A stretch of 64,000 bases of DNA from JAVDCA01 sp963819385 (GCA_963819385.1 CAWFVV010000006.1:2232001-2296000); one strand, 5' to 3'. Numbered from the stretch's first letter, positions 44,468-53,767 are shown. Notes: generated from the sequence alone by a model not told the origin. Numbers and translations: made by a program.

Positions 44468-44785
44468 GTCGACCTCCAGCGCGAGGCCGTACCCGCGCCT
44501 CTTGTCGCGCGCACGACCGGTTGATGAAGACGGGATTTCGGCCCGCCGTCAGCTCGGCGAGGGGCGGACCCCACGCTTTAGCTGCATTTGTTAAGCGCCC
44601 GCAAGCTGTTCGCTCAAATCGGCGCTAGTTTTATCCTACCGATGCGGGTAACATGGCGTCAACGAGAAAGTCCTTACTTTCTCATTACCCCTTGGCGGAA
44701 TATCATTCCAAGTTGGCGCCCCAAACGCGCCAGCCGCACCACGGCCGGGTGACAGTGCGGGGGACCTCGTCTATCCGAGGAGCCA
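44468..44785. other. Divergent ssuA / glnD gap
   Basis: 318 bp. Holds a perfect hairpin GAGAAAGT/ACTTTCTC with a 4-nt loop at 44664-44683, of unknown use, and the glnD ribosome site GAGGAG just before 44786. An open frame starting at 44653 spans it but is not coding. Confidence 0.5.
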
Positions 44786-47590
44786 ATGACGATCATCGAC
44801 CATCCGTCCCGCAGCAACGGCGAGTTGCTCGACACCGCCGCGATCTCGGCCGAGCTCGCGCGGCTGGCGGACGATTTTGCCGGACGCGAGCGCGAGCTGC
44901 GCACCGCCGTCGCGCAGCGCCTCAAGGCGGCCCTCGCCGACGCGCGCGTCATCGCCGAGCAGCTCCTGCTCGAGGACCGCCACGGCCGCCGCTGCGCCGA
45001 GCGGCTGTGCCGGCTGCAGGACGACATCATCGAGGTGCTGTACGATTTCGCGGTGCGCCGGCTCTATCCGCCGCAGACCGCCTCCGACGCCGAGCACATG
45101 GCGATCGTGGCGACCGGCGGCTACGGCCGCGGCCTGATGGCGCCCGGCTCCGACATCGATCTGCTTTTTCTCCTGCCCTACAAGCAGACCGCCTGGGGCG
45201 AATCGGTCGCCGAGGCGATCCTCTATTGCCTGTGGGACATGGGGCTCAAGGTCGGGCACGCGACGCGCTCGGTCGACGAGTGCATCCGCCAGGCCAAGGC
45301 GGACATGACGATCCGCACCGCGCTCCTCGAGGCGCGCTTCCTGCTCGGCGAGCGCAAGCTGTTCGACGAGTTGGTGGCCCGCTTCGACAAGCAGGTGGTG
45401 CACGGCACCGCGACGGAGTTCGTCACCGCCAAGCTCGCCGAGCGCGAGGAGCGGCTGCGCCGCGCCGGCCAGTCGCGCTATCTCGTCGAGCCGAACGTCA
45501 AGGACGGCAAGGGCGGCCTGCGCGACCTGCACACGCTGTTCTGGATGGCGAAATACGTCTACCGCGTGCGCGAGCCCGAGGAGCTGATCGAGCACGGCGT
45601 GTTCGACCGGCAGGAGTACCAGCTCTTCCGCCGCTGCGAGAATTTCCTCTGGGCCGTGCGCTGCCACCTGCATTTCGTCACCGGGCGCGCCGAGGAGCGG
45701 GTCTCCTTCGACCTGCAGCGCGATATCGCGGTCCGGCTCGGCTACACGTCGCATCCCGGCATGCGCGACGTCGAGCGCTTCATGAAGCACTACTTCCTGA
45801 TCGCCAAGGACGTGGGCGACCTCACCGCCATCATGTGCGCCGAGCTCGAGGCAAGCCAGGCGAAGGACGTCGCCATGCTCAACCGCGTGGTCGCTCGCTT
45901 CCGCCGCCGCCCGCGCCGCCTCGCGCTCGACGCCAAGGGCTTCATCGCCGAGAACAACCGCATCAGCGTCGCCAGCCCGCGGGTGTTCGAGCTCGATCCC
46001 GTCAATCTCATCCGCATCTTCCATCTCGCGCAGCGCCACAGCCTCGATTTCCATCCCGACGCCATGCGGCTCGCGACCCGCTCACTCAAGCTGATCGACA
46101 AGGCGGTGCGCGAGGACAAGGAGGCAAACCGGCTCTTCCTCGAGATCCTGACGGGCAAGAACGACACCGAGGTGGTCCTGCGCCGGATGAACGAGACCGG
46201 CGTGCTCGGCCGCTTCGTCCCGGAGTTCGGCCGCGTCGTGTCGATGATGCAGTTCAACATGTATCACCACTACACGGTCGACGAGCACCTCTTGCGCTGC
46301 ATCGGCGTGCTGGCCGAGATCGAGGCGGGCAAGCACGAGGAGTACGCGCTCGCCAACGAGCTCATCCACACCATCCAGCCCGAGCATCGCACGGTGCTCT
46401 ATGTCGCACTCTTCCTGCACGACATCGCCAAGGGCCGCGTCGAGGACCATTCCGTCGCGGGCGCCCGCATCGCGCGCAAGATCGGGCCGCGCTTCGGGCT
46501 CTCCACCGCCAATACCGAGACGCTGGCCTGGCTGATCGAGCAGCACCTCACCATGTCGGCGATCGCGCAGTCGCGCGACCTCTCCGACCGGCGCACCATC
46601 GAGAACTTCAGCGCCGTGGTGCAATCGCTCGAGCGCATGAAGCTGCTCACCATCCTCACCACTGCCGACATCCGCGCGGTCGGCCCGGGCGTGTGGAACG
46701 GCTGGAAGGCGCAGCTCCTGCGCGCGCTCTATTACGAGACCGAGCCGGCGCTGACCGGCGGCTTCTCCGAGGTCGACCGCGCGCGCCGCGTCGCGATGGC
46801 GCACGCCGAATTCCGCGCCGAGATGAAGGACTGGCCACCCGCCGAGATCGAGCGCTACCTGGCGCGGCACTATCCGGCCTACTGGCTCAAGGTCGACCTG
46901 CCGCGCAAGATCGCGCATGCGCGCTTCCTGCGCTCCGCCGAGGAGGCCGGCCAGACGCTCGCGACCTCGGTCGCCTACGACACCGCGCGCGGGGTGACGA
47001 TCCTCACGGTGCTGGCGCCCGACCATCCCTGGCTCTTGTCGGTCATCGCCGGCGCCTGCGCGACCACGGGCGCCAACATCGTCGACGCGCAGATCTTCAC
47101 CACCACGGACGGGCTCGCGCTCGACACCATCGCGGTGTCGCGCGAGTTCGAGCGCGACGAGGACGAGGGCCGCCGCGCCATCCGCATTGCCGACGCGATC
47201 GAGCGCGCGCTGCGCGGCGACCTCAAGCTGCCCGAGGTGGTGGCGAAGCGCGCGGCGCCGAAGGGCCGCATCAGGGCGTTCGCGGTCGAGCCCGAGGTCA
47301 ACATCAACAATGCCTGGTCGAACCGCTACACCGTAGTCGAGGTGAGCGGCCTCGACCGGCCCGGCCTGCTCTACGAGCTCACCACCACGCTCTCCAAGCT
47401 CAACCTCAACATCGCCTCGGCGCATGTCGCGACCTTCGGCGAGCGGGTCGTCGACGTGTTCTACGTGACCGACCTGCTGGGCGCGAAGATCTCCTCGCCG
47501 ACGCGGCATGCCGCGATCAAGCGGGCGCTGATCGCGATGTTCGCAAGCGGTCCGCAGGCCGAGCTGGCGCGCAGCGCGGCGGTGGGGTGA
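44786..47590 (+). CDS. glnD: Bifunctional [protein-PII] uridylyltransferase/uridylyl-removing enzyme
   Basis: 934 residues. GlnD senses glutamine and adds or removes UMP on PII proteins, controlling nitrogen assimilation. Seen: nucleotidyltransferase motif GGYGRGLMAPGSDIDLLFLL at residues 111-130, an HD domain (HHYTVDEHLLRC near 492, LFLHDIAKG near 542), and two C-terminal ACT domains (from about 736 and 848). GAGGAG precedes the ATG. The PrpD-like gene begins 2 bp after the stop. Confidence 0.96.
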   Translation: MTIIDHPSRSNGELLDTAAISAELARLADDFAGRERELRTAVAQRLKAALADARVIAEQLLLEDRHGRRCAERLCRLQDDIIEVLYDFAVRRLYPPQTASDAEHMAIVATGGYGRGLMAPGSDIDLLFLLPYKQTAWGESVAEAILYCLWDMGLKVGHATRSVDECIRQAKADMTIRTALLEARFLLGERKLFDELVARFDKQVVHGTATEFVTAKLAEREERLRRAGQSRYLVEPNVKDGKGGLRDLHTLFWMAKYVYRVREPEELIEHGVFDRQEYQLFRRCENFLWAVRCHLHFVTGRAEERVSFDLQRDIAVRLGYTSHPGMRDVERFMKHYFLIAKDVGDLTAIMCAELEASQAKDVAMLNRVVARFRRRPRRLALDAKGFIAENNRISVASPRVFELDPVNLIRIFHLAQRHSLDFHPDAMRLATRSLKLIDKAVREDKEANRLFLEILTGKNDTEVVLRRMNETGVLGRFVPEFGRVVSMMQFNMYHHYTVDEHLLRCIGVLAEIEAGKHEEYALANELIHTIQPEHRTVLYVALFLHDIAKGRVEDHSVAGARIARKIGPRFGLSTANTETLAWLIEQHLTMSAIAQSRDLSDRRTIENFSAVVQSLERMKLLTILTTADIRAVGPGVWNGWKAQLLRALYYETEPALTGGFSEVDRARRVAMAHAEFRAEMKDWPPAEIERYLARHYPAYWLKVDLPRKIAHARFLRSAEEAGQTLATSVAYDTARGVTILTVLAPDHPWLLSVIAGACATTGANIVDAQIFTTTDGLALDTIAVSREFERDEDEGRRAIRIADAIERALRGDLKLPEVVAKRAAPKGRIRAFAVEPEVNINNAWSNRYTVVEVSGLDRPGLLYELTTTLSKLNLNIASAHVATFGERVVDVFYVTDLLGAKISSPTRHAAIKRALIAMFASGPQAELARSAAVG

Positions 47591-47592
47591 CA

Positions 47593-49054
47593 ATGCACCG
47601 ATCGCCGGACAGGCCTCTCGTCACTCGCCGCAGCATGGTGCTCAGCGCGGCCGGGCTCGCGGCGGCAGCGGCACTGCCTCGCGTCGCGGCTGCGGCCGAC
47701 GAGGTCGGACCCGTGATGGCGCGGCTGAGCGCCTACATGAGCGAGGCCGGCCACCGCGCCCTGCCCGAGCAGGCCGTGCTCGAAACGAAGTACCACATCC
47801 TCGATACGCTCGCCGCGATGATATCGGGCTCCGAGCTGCCGCCCGGCGCGGCGGCGCTGCGGTTTGCCCGCAGCTACGGCGGCGGCGGCAACACGACGGT
47901 CGTTGCGTCCAACCTGCTGCTCGGCCCGATCGAGGCGGCGATCGTCAACGGTGCGCTCGCGCAGGCCGACGAGACCGACGACAACTACAGCCGCCGGCGG
48001 CGCGCATCCGGGCTGCGCGGTGTTGCCGGCAGCGCTTGCGGCGGCGGAGACGTTCGGCGCCGACGGGATGCGCTTCCTGCGCGCCGTGACGCTCGGCTAC
48101 GACGTCGGCATGCGGGCGATGAAGACCATCCTCGGTGCCACCGTGCTGCGCGATACCCACAACATCGTCGGCTCGTTCGGGGCCGCGGCCGCGGCGGGCA
48201 GCATCGCCGATCTCGACGCGCGGCAGATGCGCTGGCTCATCGACTACGCGTCGCAGCAGGCGGGCAGCGGCTACGGCGCCTGGCAGCGCGACAGCGAGCA
48301 CATCGAGAAGGCGTTCGTGTTCGGCTCCATGGCGGCGCGCAACGGCGTCACCGCCGCGCTCCTGGTCCGCGCCGGCTGGACCGGCGTCGCCGACGTCTTC
48401 ACCGGGCACGAGAACTTCTTCCAGACCTACGCGCCGAAGGCGGACCCCGCCGGCCTGATCGACGGGCTCGGCGAACACTTCGAGGTCGCGCAGACCATCA
48501 TCAAGAAGTGGAGCACCGGCGGGCCGATCCAGTCCCCGCTCGACGCGCTCGTCGACTTGCGCAAGCAGCGCGCCTTCGCGGCAGCCGACGTGAAGGAGAT
48601 CGTGGTGCGGCTGTCGACCAGCGCGGCGCCGAAGGTCGACAACGTCGCGAGCCCCGATCTCTGCCTCCAGTATCTCGCCGCCGTGGTGCTGCTCGACGGC
48701 ACGCTTTCGTTCCGTGCCGCGCACGACAAGGCGCGCATGACCGAGCCGGCGATCCTCGCCGAGCGCGCCAAGGTGAAGGTCGTGGCCGATGCGGAGCTCG
48801 AGCGGCTGCTGCCCAAGCGGGTGGCCGTCGTCGAGGTGACGCTCGCCGACGGCACGCGGCTCGCCGAGCGCAACGACACGGTGCGCGGCACGCCCGAGAA
48901 CCCGATGAGCCGGGACGAGATCGTCGCCAAGGCGCGTGACCTGGTCGTGCCGGTGCTCGGCGCCGAGACCTGCGCCAAGCTGGTCAACGCGATCTTCACG
49001 CTCGAGCGGATCAAGGATATCCGCGAGCTGCGGCCGCTGCTGCAGAAGGCTTGA
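47593..49054 (+). pseudogene. MmgE/PrpD family protein with signal peptide, single-base frameshift
   Basis: The frame from ATG 47593 gives a twin-arginine-type signal (VTRRSMVLSAAGLAAAAALP), then the PrpD opening TKYHILDTLAAMISG and AIVNGALAQADETDDNYS. Family sequence continues in the next frame as GAHPGCAVLPAALAAAETFG to the stop at 49054. One extra base near 47995-48005 (CGCCGGCGGCGCGC) explains the shift. Corrected length about 486. MmgE/PrpD enzymes dehydrate 2-methylcitrate or similar and are cytoplasmic; an exported form is unexpected. Could be an assembly error or a broken gene. Confidence 0.8.
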
Positions 49055-49092
49055 CACATTGGCGCGTGTCCTTGTCGGCGAACCGGTGACCA

Positions 49093-49111
49093 CCCCGGAT
49101 CAAGTCCGGGG
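49093..49111. terminator. Hairpin between convergent genes
   Basis: CCCCGGA / TCCGGGG with a 5-nt loop between the PrpD-like and NHL genes. No T-run on either side, so it may instead be a repeat fragment. Confidence 0.35.
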
Positions 49112-49140
49112 CAGGCTTTCGCCGGGACACGCGCTGCCGC

Positions 49141-50238
49141 CTACTTCACCTTGACGTATTTGCGCAGATTGTGCGCGCCGACGTCGGCGGCAAAGATGCT
49201 GCCATCGCGGTCGGCCGCGATGCCGGAGGCCGAGGTCCCATTTTCCACCGTGTCGAGATCGGTCGGATCGGGGATGAAGCCGGTAAGCGAGCCGTCGCGC
49301 GCATTGCCGATCACGATGCCGCGCAGCTCGCCCTTCTTGGCGCCGGGTTGGCGGAACGAGGCGCCGACGTAGATCGTGTCGTCCCGGCTCACGAACACCG
49401 AGCTCGGCTGGCCGAACTGCGACCAGGCGGCGATGAAGGTGCCTTCCTGGTCGAACACCTGGATGCGGCGGTTCTTGCGGTCGGCGACGTAGACGCGGTT
49501 TTGCGATCCGCCGATGAAGACATCGTGCGGCTCGTTGAAGTCGCCGAGCGCGGCGCCTTTGTGGCCCCACGTCTTGATGAACCTGCCGTCCCGGCTGAAC
49601 TTCATGATGCGGGCATTGCCGAACGTGTTGGGCTGGTGGCCGTCGGAGACGAAGATGTCGCCGTTCGGCGCGATCGCGACACCGGTCGGCCGGTCGAACA
49701 CGTCGTTGCCGGTGCCGGCGACACCTTCGTGGCCGAGCATCATCAGCACCCTGCCGGTCTGGTCGAGCTTGAGCACCTCCTGGCCGCGGACGACGCCGTC
49801 GGCATTCTTCGCCGACATGCCGAGGACGGTCGCGTGGTCGTTGACGTCGCTCGCCCAGATGTTGTCGTCGGCGTCCATGGTGAAGCCGTGCGGATAGGCG
49901 AAGAGGCCGACGCCAAAGCTCTTGAGCAGCCGGCCCGCGGGATCGAACTGCAGGATCGGCGGATTGCTCGCGTCGCGGCCGATGCAGGTGGCGTGGCCGG
50001 GCGGCACGGTGTTGAAGCAGCGGTGGAACACCCAGATGTTGCCGTCGCGCGCGATATGCACGCGGATCACCTCGCCCCAGCGGCCGCCGTTCATGGTCCC
50101 GGGGAGCGTCGGCCAGCCTTCGGCGAGGCGATAGTTGTTCGGAAGCTCGGTGGGCTTGGGATACGCACCCTGCTGCGCGTTGGCCGCCGTGACGAGCAGC
50201 ACCGCGCTCGCGATGGCGAGCGCAAGAGATCGAGACAT
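49141..50238 (-). CDS. Exported NHL-repeat beta-propeller protein
   Basis: 365 residues: Sec signal LALAIASAVLLVTAANAQQ, then five or six NHL blades (FAYPHGFTMDADDNIWASD, FDRPTGVAIAPNGDIFVSD, GDFNEPHDVFIGGSQNRVYV, GTSASGIAADRDGSIFAAD). The blade spacing resembles the peptidyl-hydroxyglycine amidating lyase domain, but no substrate is implied in bacteria. GGAGGAA lies before the ATG. Located in the periplasm; function unknown. Confidence 0.82.
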   Translation of the reverse strand: MSRSLALAIASAVLLVTAANAQQGAYPKPTELPNNYRLAEGWPTLPGTMNGGRWGEVIRVHIARDGNIWVFHRCFNTVPPGHATCIGRDASNPPILQFDPAGRLLKSFGVGLFAYPHGFTMDADDNIWASDVNDHATVLGMSAKNADGVVRGQEVLKLDQTGRVLMMLGHEGVAGTGNDVFDRPTGVAIAPNGDIFVSDGHQPNTFGNARIMKFSRDGRFIKTWGHKGAALGDFNEPHDVFIGGSQNRVYVADRKNRRIQVFDQEGTFIAAWSQFGQPSSVFVSRDDTIYVGASFRQPGAKKGELRGIVIGNARDGSLTGFIPDPTDLDTVENGTSASGIAADRDGSIFAADVGAHNLRKYVKVK

Positions 50239-50481
50239 CGCTTCCTCCCGCGGCAGACGAGCGAATTCTTTCGATTGATTTTACACGCCTCGCTTGCGCG
50301 AGGACGGTAAGCGACTTCAATTCCGCCAGCAAGTGCCTGCCGCCTGCGGTCCTTGAAGGGCTCGGCGGTGAACTGCGCGAGAGGCAGCCGCGCCCGCCTC
50401 CAGCGCATGGCAATGCCGTTGCGGCGATCACGCGCTTTTGTAACAATCGCTTCCGCATCAATTCAGCGGGACTTGACCAGC

Positions 50482-50844
50482 ATGGCCGAGTGGTTCGTCG
50501 CCAAGGCATCCGAGCTCACCGACGGCGACCGCCGGATCGTCACGGCCGGGCGCCACGAGATCGGCGTCTTCCGCACCGGCGGCGGCTACTACGCCTACAG
50601 CAACACCTGCCTGCATTCGGGCGGCCCGGCCTGCGAGGGGCTCTTGATCAACCGCGTGGTCGACATCATCGCGCCGGATCGCACCTACCAGGGACAGACG
50701 TTCTCGGACAACCTGCACTTCGTCTGCCCGTGGCACGGCTACGAATATGACATGAAGACCGGCGAATGCGTCGGCGACCGCAAGCTCAAGCTGCGCAAGT
50801 ACGAGATCGTGCAGCGCGGCGAGGACATCTACGTCGTCGCGTAA
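50482..50844 (+). CDS. Rieske [2Fe-2S] ferredoxin
   Basis: 120-residue single-domain protein. Seen: both cluster motifs, C43-x-H45 in NTCLHSGG and C82-xx-H85 in CPWHGYEYD. Works as an electron carrier for a Rieske oxygenase or similar system; no oxygenase gene is adjacent. The amidohydrolase begins 43 bp downstream in the same direction. The start at 50482 (MAEWFVA) follows a weak GGGA site; a longer frame to 50353 lacks homology. Confidence 0.88.
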   Translation: MAEWFVAKASELTDGDRRIVTAGRHEIGVFRTGGGYYAYSNTCLHSGGPACEGLLINRVVDIIAPDRTYQGQTFSDNLHFVCPWHGYEYDMKTGECVGDRKLKLRKYEIVQRGEDIYVVA

Positions 50845-50887
50845 GACGCGGTCACCACGCCGCCAACCAATATCCCGGAGAACGGCC

Positions 50888-52141
50888 ATGGACATGCCCC
50901 GCTCGGAAGTCCGCAAGCTGCGGTTCGACGAGTATTCGGCGACCAAGCACCTCGAGCATGCGACGAAGCAGGCGCACGCGCGCAACTATCAGGACTTCCT
51001 CATCGTCGACGTCAACTCGCACCACTACGAGAACGAGTCGTACAAGGACGTGTTCTCCTACATCGACAATCCGGTGATCCGCCGCGCCGCGATGGAATCG
51101 ACCAAGCGCGGCGGCCGCTCCTCGATGATGAACACCCAGGTCGGCTACCAGGACCTTGGCGGCCGCATCACCCGGCACGAGCTGCGCAAGTTCGAGAAGG
51201 TGCCGAGCGACGTGCACCGCGACATCGCCCAGACCAAGATCTGGATGGACGCGATGGGCGTCGACTATGCGTGCCTGTTCCCGACGCCGATGCTCTTCCT
51301 CGGCCTGCATCCGCAGACCGAAATCGAGGTCGCGATGGCGCAGGGCTACAACCGCTGGCTTTGCGAACGCATTCTCGCGGCCGAGCCGCGGCTGATCTCG
51401 ATGCTCTATCTGCCGTTCAACGATCCGGAAGCCGCCTACAAGACCGTGAAGGAATTCGGCGACAAGAAAGGCGTGGTCGGGTTCATGGTGACGTCGCCGC
51501 GCTACAAGCCGGTGCACGACAACGCCTACATCAAGACCTACGCGCTGCTCGAGGAGATGGGCAAGCCGATCTCGTTCCACGCCGCCTATAACTGGAACGA
51601 CCAGTCGCTACAGATGACCAACCGCTTCATCTCGGTGCATGCGCTCGGCTTCATGTGGTTCAACATGGTCCACATGACCAACTGGGTGATCAACGGCCTG
51701 CCCGAGCGCTTCCCCAAGCTCAAGGTGATGTGGATCGAGAGCGGACTCACGTGGGCTTACTGCTTGATGCAGCGGCTCGACCACTCCTACATGATGCGCA
51801 CCTCCGACTGCCCCTCGCTCAAGCGCAAGCCGTCCGAGTACATGCGCGAGATGTACTACTCGACGCAGCCCATGGAAGTGCCGGCGGATCCCTCGATCCT
51901 CGAGGCGACCTTCAAGATGATCAATGCGGAGACGCAGCTCTGCTGGTCGTCGGACTATCCGCACTGGGACTTCGACCTGCCGAGCGTGATCTACGACCTG
52001 CCGTTCCTCTCGGAAACGGCCAAGCGCAACATTCTGGGCGGCAATGCGGGGCGGCTGCTGGGGCTCGATCCCAAGCCGGTGAAGAAATTCCGTAGGTCGC
52101 AATTCTTCATCCCAAAGCGGTTATCGGCGGATCAGCGATAA
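50888..52141 (+). CDS. Amidohydrolase family 2 protein, C terminus extended by readthrough
   Basis: 417-residue PF04909 protein. Seen: LIVDVNSHHYENESYKD (metal-type N-terminal region), MLYLPFNDPEAAY, ISFHAAYNW, VMWIESGLTWAYCLMQRLDH and CWSSDYPHWDFD. The related fragments at 53662 and 55889 show where the gene should end: DPKPVKEIP and stop. Here one base is missing after GTGAAG (52085), so the frame continues through FRRSQFFIPKRLSADQR. It adjoins the Rieske gene and may act on the same compound. Substrate unknown. Confidence 0.85.
   Translation: MDMPRSEVRKLRFDEYSATKHLEHATKQAHARNYQDFLIVDVNSHHYENESYKDVFSYIDNPVIRRAAMESTKRGGRSSMMNTQVGYQDLGGRITRHELRKFEKVPSDVHRDIAQTKIWMDAMGVDYACLFPTPMLFLGLHPQTEIEVAMAQGYNRWLCERILAAEPRLISMLYLPFNDPEAAYKTVKEFGDKKGVVGFMVTSPRYKPVHDNAYIKTYALLEEMGKPISFHAAYNWNDQSLQMTNRFISVHALGFMWFNMVHMTNWVINGLPERFPKLKVMWIESGLTWAYCLMQRLDHSYMMRTSDCPSLKRKPSEYMREMYYSTQPMEVPADPSILEATFKMINAETQLCWSSDYPHWDFDLPSVIYDLPFLSETAKRNILGGNAGRLLGLDPKPVKKFRRSQFFIPKRLSADQR
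52064..52095. repeat. Left border repeat of the defence-like island
   Basis: CTCGATCCCAAGCCGGTGAA plus G and then AAATTCCGTAG; the same text with small changes recurs at 55902-55933. It is the 3' end of the amidohydrolase gene and marks the left edge of the A+T-richer segment. Confidence 0.7.
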
Positions 52142-52246
52142 CACGCGCGGATCAAGGCTCACCCTGATGCCTCCTGTGCTCCATATTGACTATTCGCAGC
52201 TGCCCCGGCCTTTACCAATGAACAGTTTTGCGTTAATTAAGGTAGT

Positions 52247-52724
52247 ATGTTGAACGGATTCATCTCCTACGCGCGAGAAGATCGCGCGATGTGCGAACAA
52301 CTGTTGCGTCAGCTCAAGCCTCTTGAGCGAGCCGGCGTGATTGCCTTTTGGGCAGACCATTCGGTTGCGCCTGGCGATAAGTGGCACGTCGAGATTTCTC
52401 AGCGCCCTAAACAGGGCGCACGTAGCATTGTTTCTTATAAGCCCAGACATGTTTTGGTCTGAATTCATTTGGGACGTCGAAATTCCGGTTGCTTGTGGCA
52501 GAGCCGACAAGGGCGAGCTTGTAATTATTCCCGTTGTGCTTAGACCCTGCCTTTGGAATACCGATCCATCCATTTGCCTGTCTAAGCTTCAAGCCGTACC
52601 AAAAGACGCAAGACCTATCACAAGGTTTTTACCTCAGGAAGAGGGATACTATGACGCGGCCCAGCGTATCAGAAGTAGAATTGACTCGCAGGGCAACCAG
52701 ATATCGTCAGACGTTAGACCATAG
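52247..52724 (+). pseudogene. TIR-domain protein with an internal single-base frameshift
   Basis: Frame one from ATG 52247 reads MLNGFISYAREDRAMCEQLL and AFWADHSVAPGDKWHVEI; the rest continues in the next frame as SALNRAHVALFLISPDMFW, SEFIWDVEIPVA and VIPVVLRPCLW to the stop at 52724. This is a full bacterial TIR domain with the Glu of WDVEI at the usual catalytic place. Bacterial TIRs cleave or process NAD during phage defence. One extra base at about 52399-52402 (GATTTCTC) breaks the frame; corrected length is about 158 residues. The 3' end overlaps the S9-fusion start by 74 bp. Confidence 0.78.
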
Positions 52725-53589
52725 ACAAATAATCCAAGAAATCAGATCCGGCAATTCAATCTCAGTCTCAGAGGACTATTCTATTCGGCGGGCCGTTGTC
52801 TCTATGCAGATCAATAACCTCGTGAGGACTTTGTCGCGTTTGCAACCGATTCTCGCCGAACTCGCGTCGTGTCGAGCAGACACGGCTTATTATGAAAAGC
52901 AGAATTATTTAATAGATCACGTTATGGTGAAGATAAAGACAAAATCCGATAAACTCAATAAGCACCTGGCACTAAACCAATTAATATTGCTTGATGTTCT
53001 TCAGCCAATTAAAGCTATTTATCAAATAGCCGAAGACCTTAAAGCTACATTACAGCCTTCTGCTGCCAAAATCACGTCGCAACTCAAGAAAGCCTCATCG
53101 CGTCTCAACAGTAGAAGCACGAATTTACTGACCCACGCGGACGGACTGATCTACCATATCTCAAATTACAAGATAGAGGGCGCAAAATTAAAAATCAAAG
53201 AAACGACGCGAGCCGTAGCGATCGGTAGACGTAAGGATGCGATGGCGAAGGTGCTAATTAAGTCTGGCACAGGAAACTTCACGGTCAACGGACAGAGCTT
53301 GGACGTGTACTTTATCCGCCCAGTTCTCCGCATGCTGATCCGGCAACCCTTGGTAGCTTCTGGAGCGCATGAGGAATATGATATCACCAGCACGGTCTCG
53401 GGGGGCGGCTTATCAGGCCAAGCAGGCGCCGTGCGCCAAGCCCTCTCAAAGGCACTGGTAGCTTTTAATCCGGAATTACAAAGCATACTAAGGCAAGGCG
53501 GCTTTCTGACACGCGACCAGCGAGTACCTGAACGCAAGAAGTATGGTCGCGCCAAGGCGCGGAGATCATTCCAGTTCTCAAAACGCTAA
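52651..53589 (+). CDS. Helical protein fused to a complete ribosomal protein S9 (uS9) domain
   Basis: 312 residues from ATG 52651 (AGGAAGAGGG 5 nt upstream; the longer frame to 52534 lacks a ribosome site). Residues 1-186 are mostly predicted helical (LVRTLSRLQPILAELASCRA, SQLKKASSRLNSRS), not recognised. Residues 187-312 form a whole uS9 protein: GRRKDAMAKVLIKSGTGNF, YFIRPVLRMLIRQPLV, GGGLSGQAGAVR, GFLTRD, ERKKYG and the C-terminal KARRSFQFSKR that reaches the P site in real ribosomes. Normal rpsI lies beside rplM; no rplM is here. It overlaps the TIR gene by 74 bp, so they likely work together. Local DNA is A+T-rich (52921-52980 counts 22/60 G+C). Possible roles: ribosome-tethered sensor, decoy, or toxin/antitoxin partner. 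All are inference. Confidence 0.85.
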   Translation: MTRPSVSEVELTRRATRYRQTLDHRQIIQEIRSGNSISVSEDYSIRRAVVSMQINNLVRTLSRLQPILAELASCRADTAYYEKQNYLIDHVMVKIKTKSDKLNKHLALNQLILLDVLQPIKAIYQIAEDLKATLQPSAAKITSQLKKASSRLNSRSTNLLTHADGLIYHISNYKIEGAKLKIKETTRAVAIGRRKDAMAKVLIKSGTGNFTVNGQSLDVYFIRPVLRMLIRQPLVASGAHEEYDITSTVSGGGLSGQAGAVRQALSKALVAFNPELQSILRQGGFLTRDQRVPERKKYGRAKARRSFQFSKR

Positions 53590-53661
53590 GCTAAGTCCTT
53601 GGTATAGTGTGTAAACCCTACATCGCGAGGGCAACCTCCGTCTTTGAAATCGTCCGAGCAA

Positions 53662-53767
53662 CCTGCTCAGCGTGAGCTACGATCTGCCGTTCTCCCTGGA
53701 AAAGGGGAAGCGTAATACCCTCGGCGGCAACGTGGGTGGCTGGTCGGTCTCGATCCCTAGCTCCCGT
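53662..53767 (+). pseudogene. Broken copy of amidohydrolase 3' end
   Basis: Reads LSVSYDLPFSLEKGKRNTLG, then GNVGG, against PSVIYDLPFLSETAKRNILG and GNAGR in the intact gene at 50888. The remainder is missing. It lies between the S9 fusion and the AIPR gene. Confidence 0.7.

Noticed and set aside
44653..48939. 1428-codon open frame on the plus strand
   Set aside because: It overlaps glnD in another frame and has only Arg/Ala/Gly-rich text; the high G+C content keeps shadow frames open. Only its tail from 47593 is real, as the start of the PrpD-like protein.
53209..53589. The cell's normal rpsI gene
   Set aside because: No rplM beside it, fused in frame to a long unrelated N terminus, A+T-richer setting and changed conserved residues; the housekeeping gene must be elsewhere.
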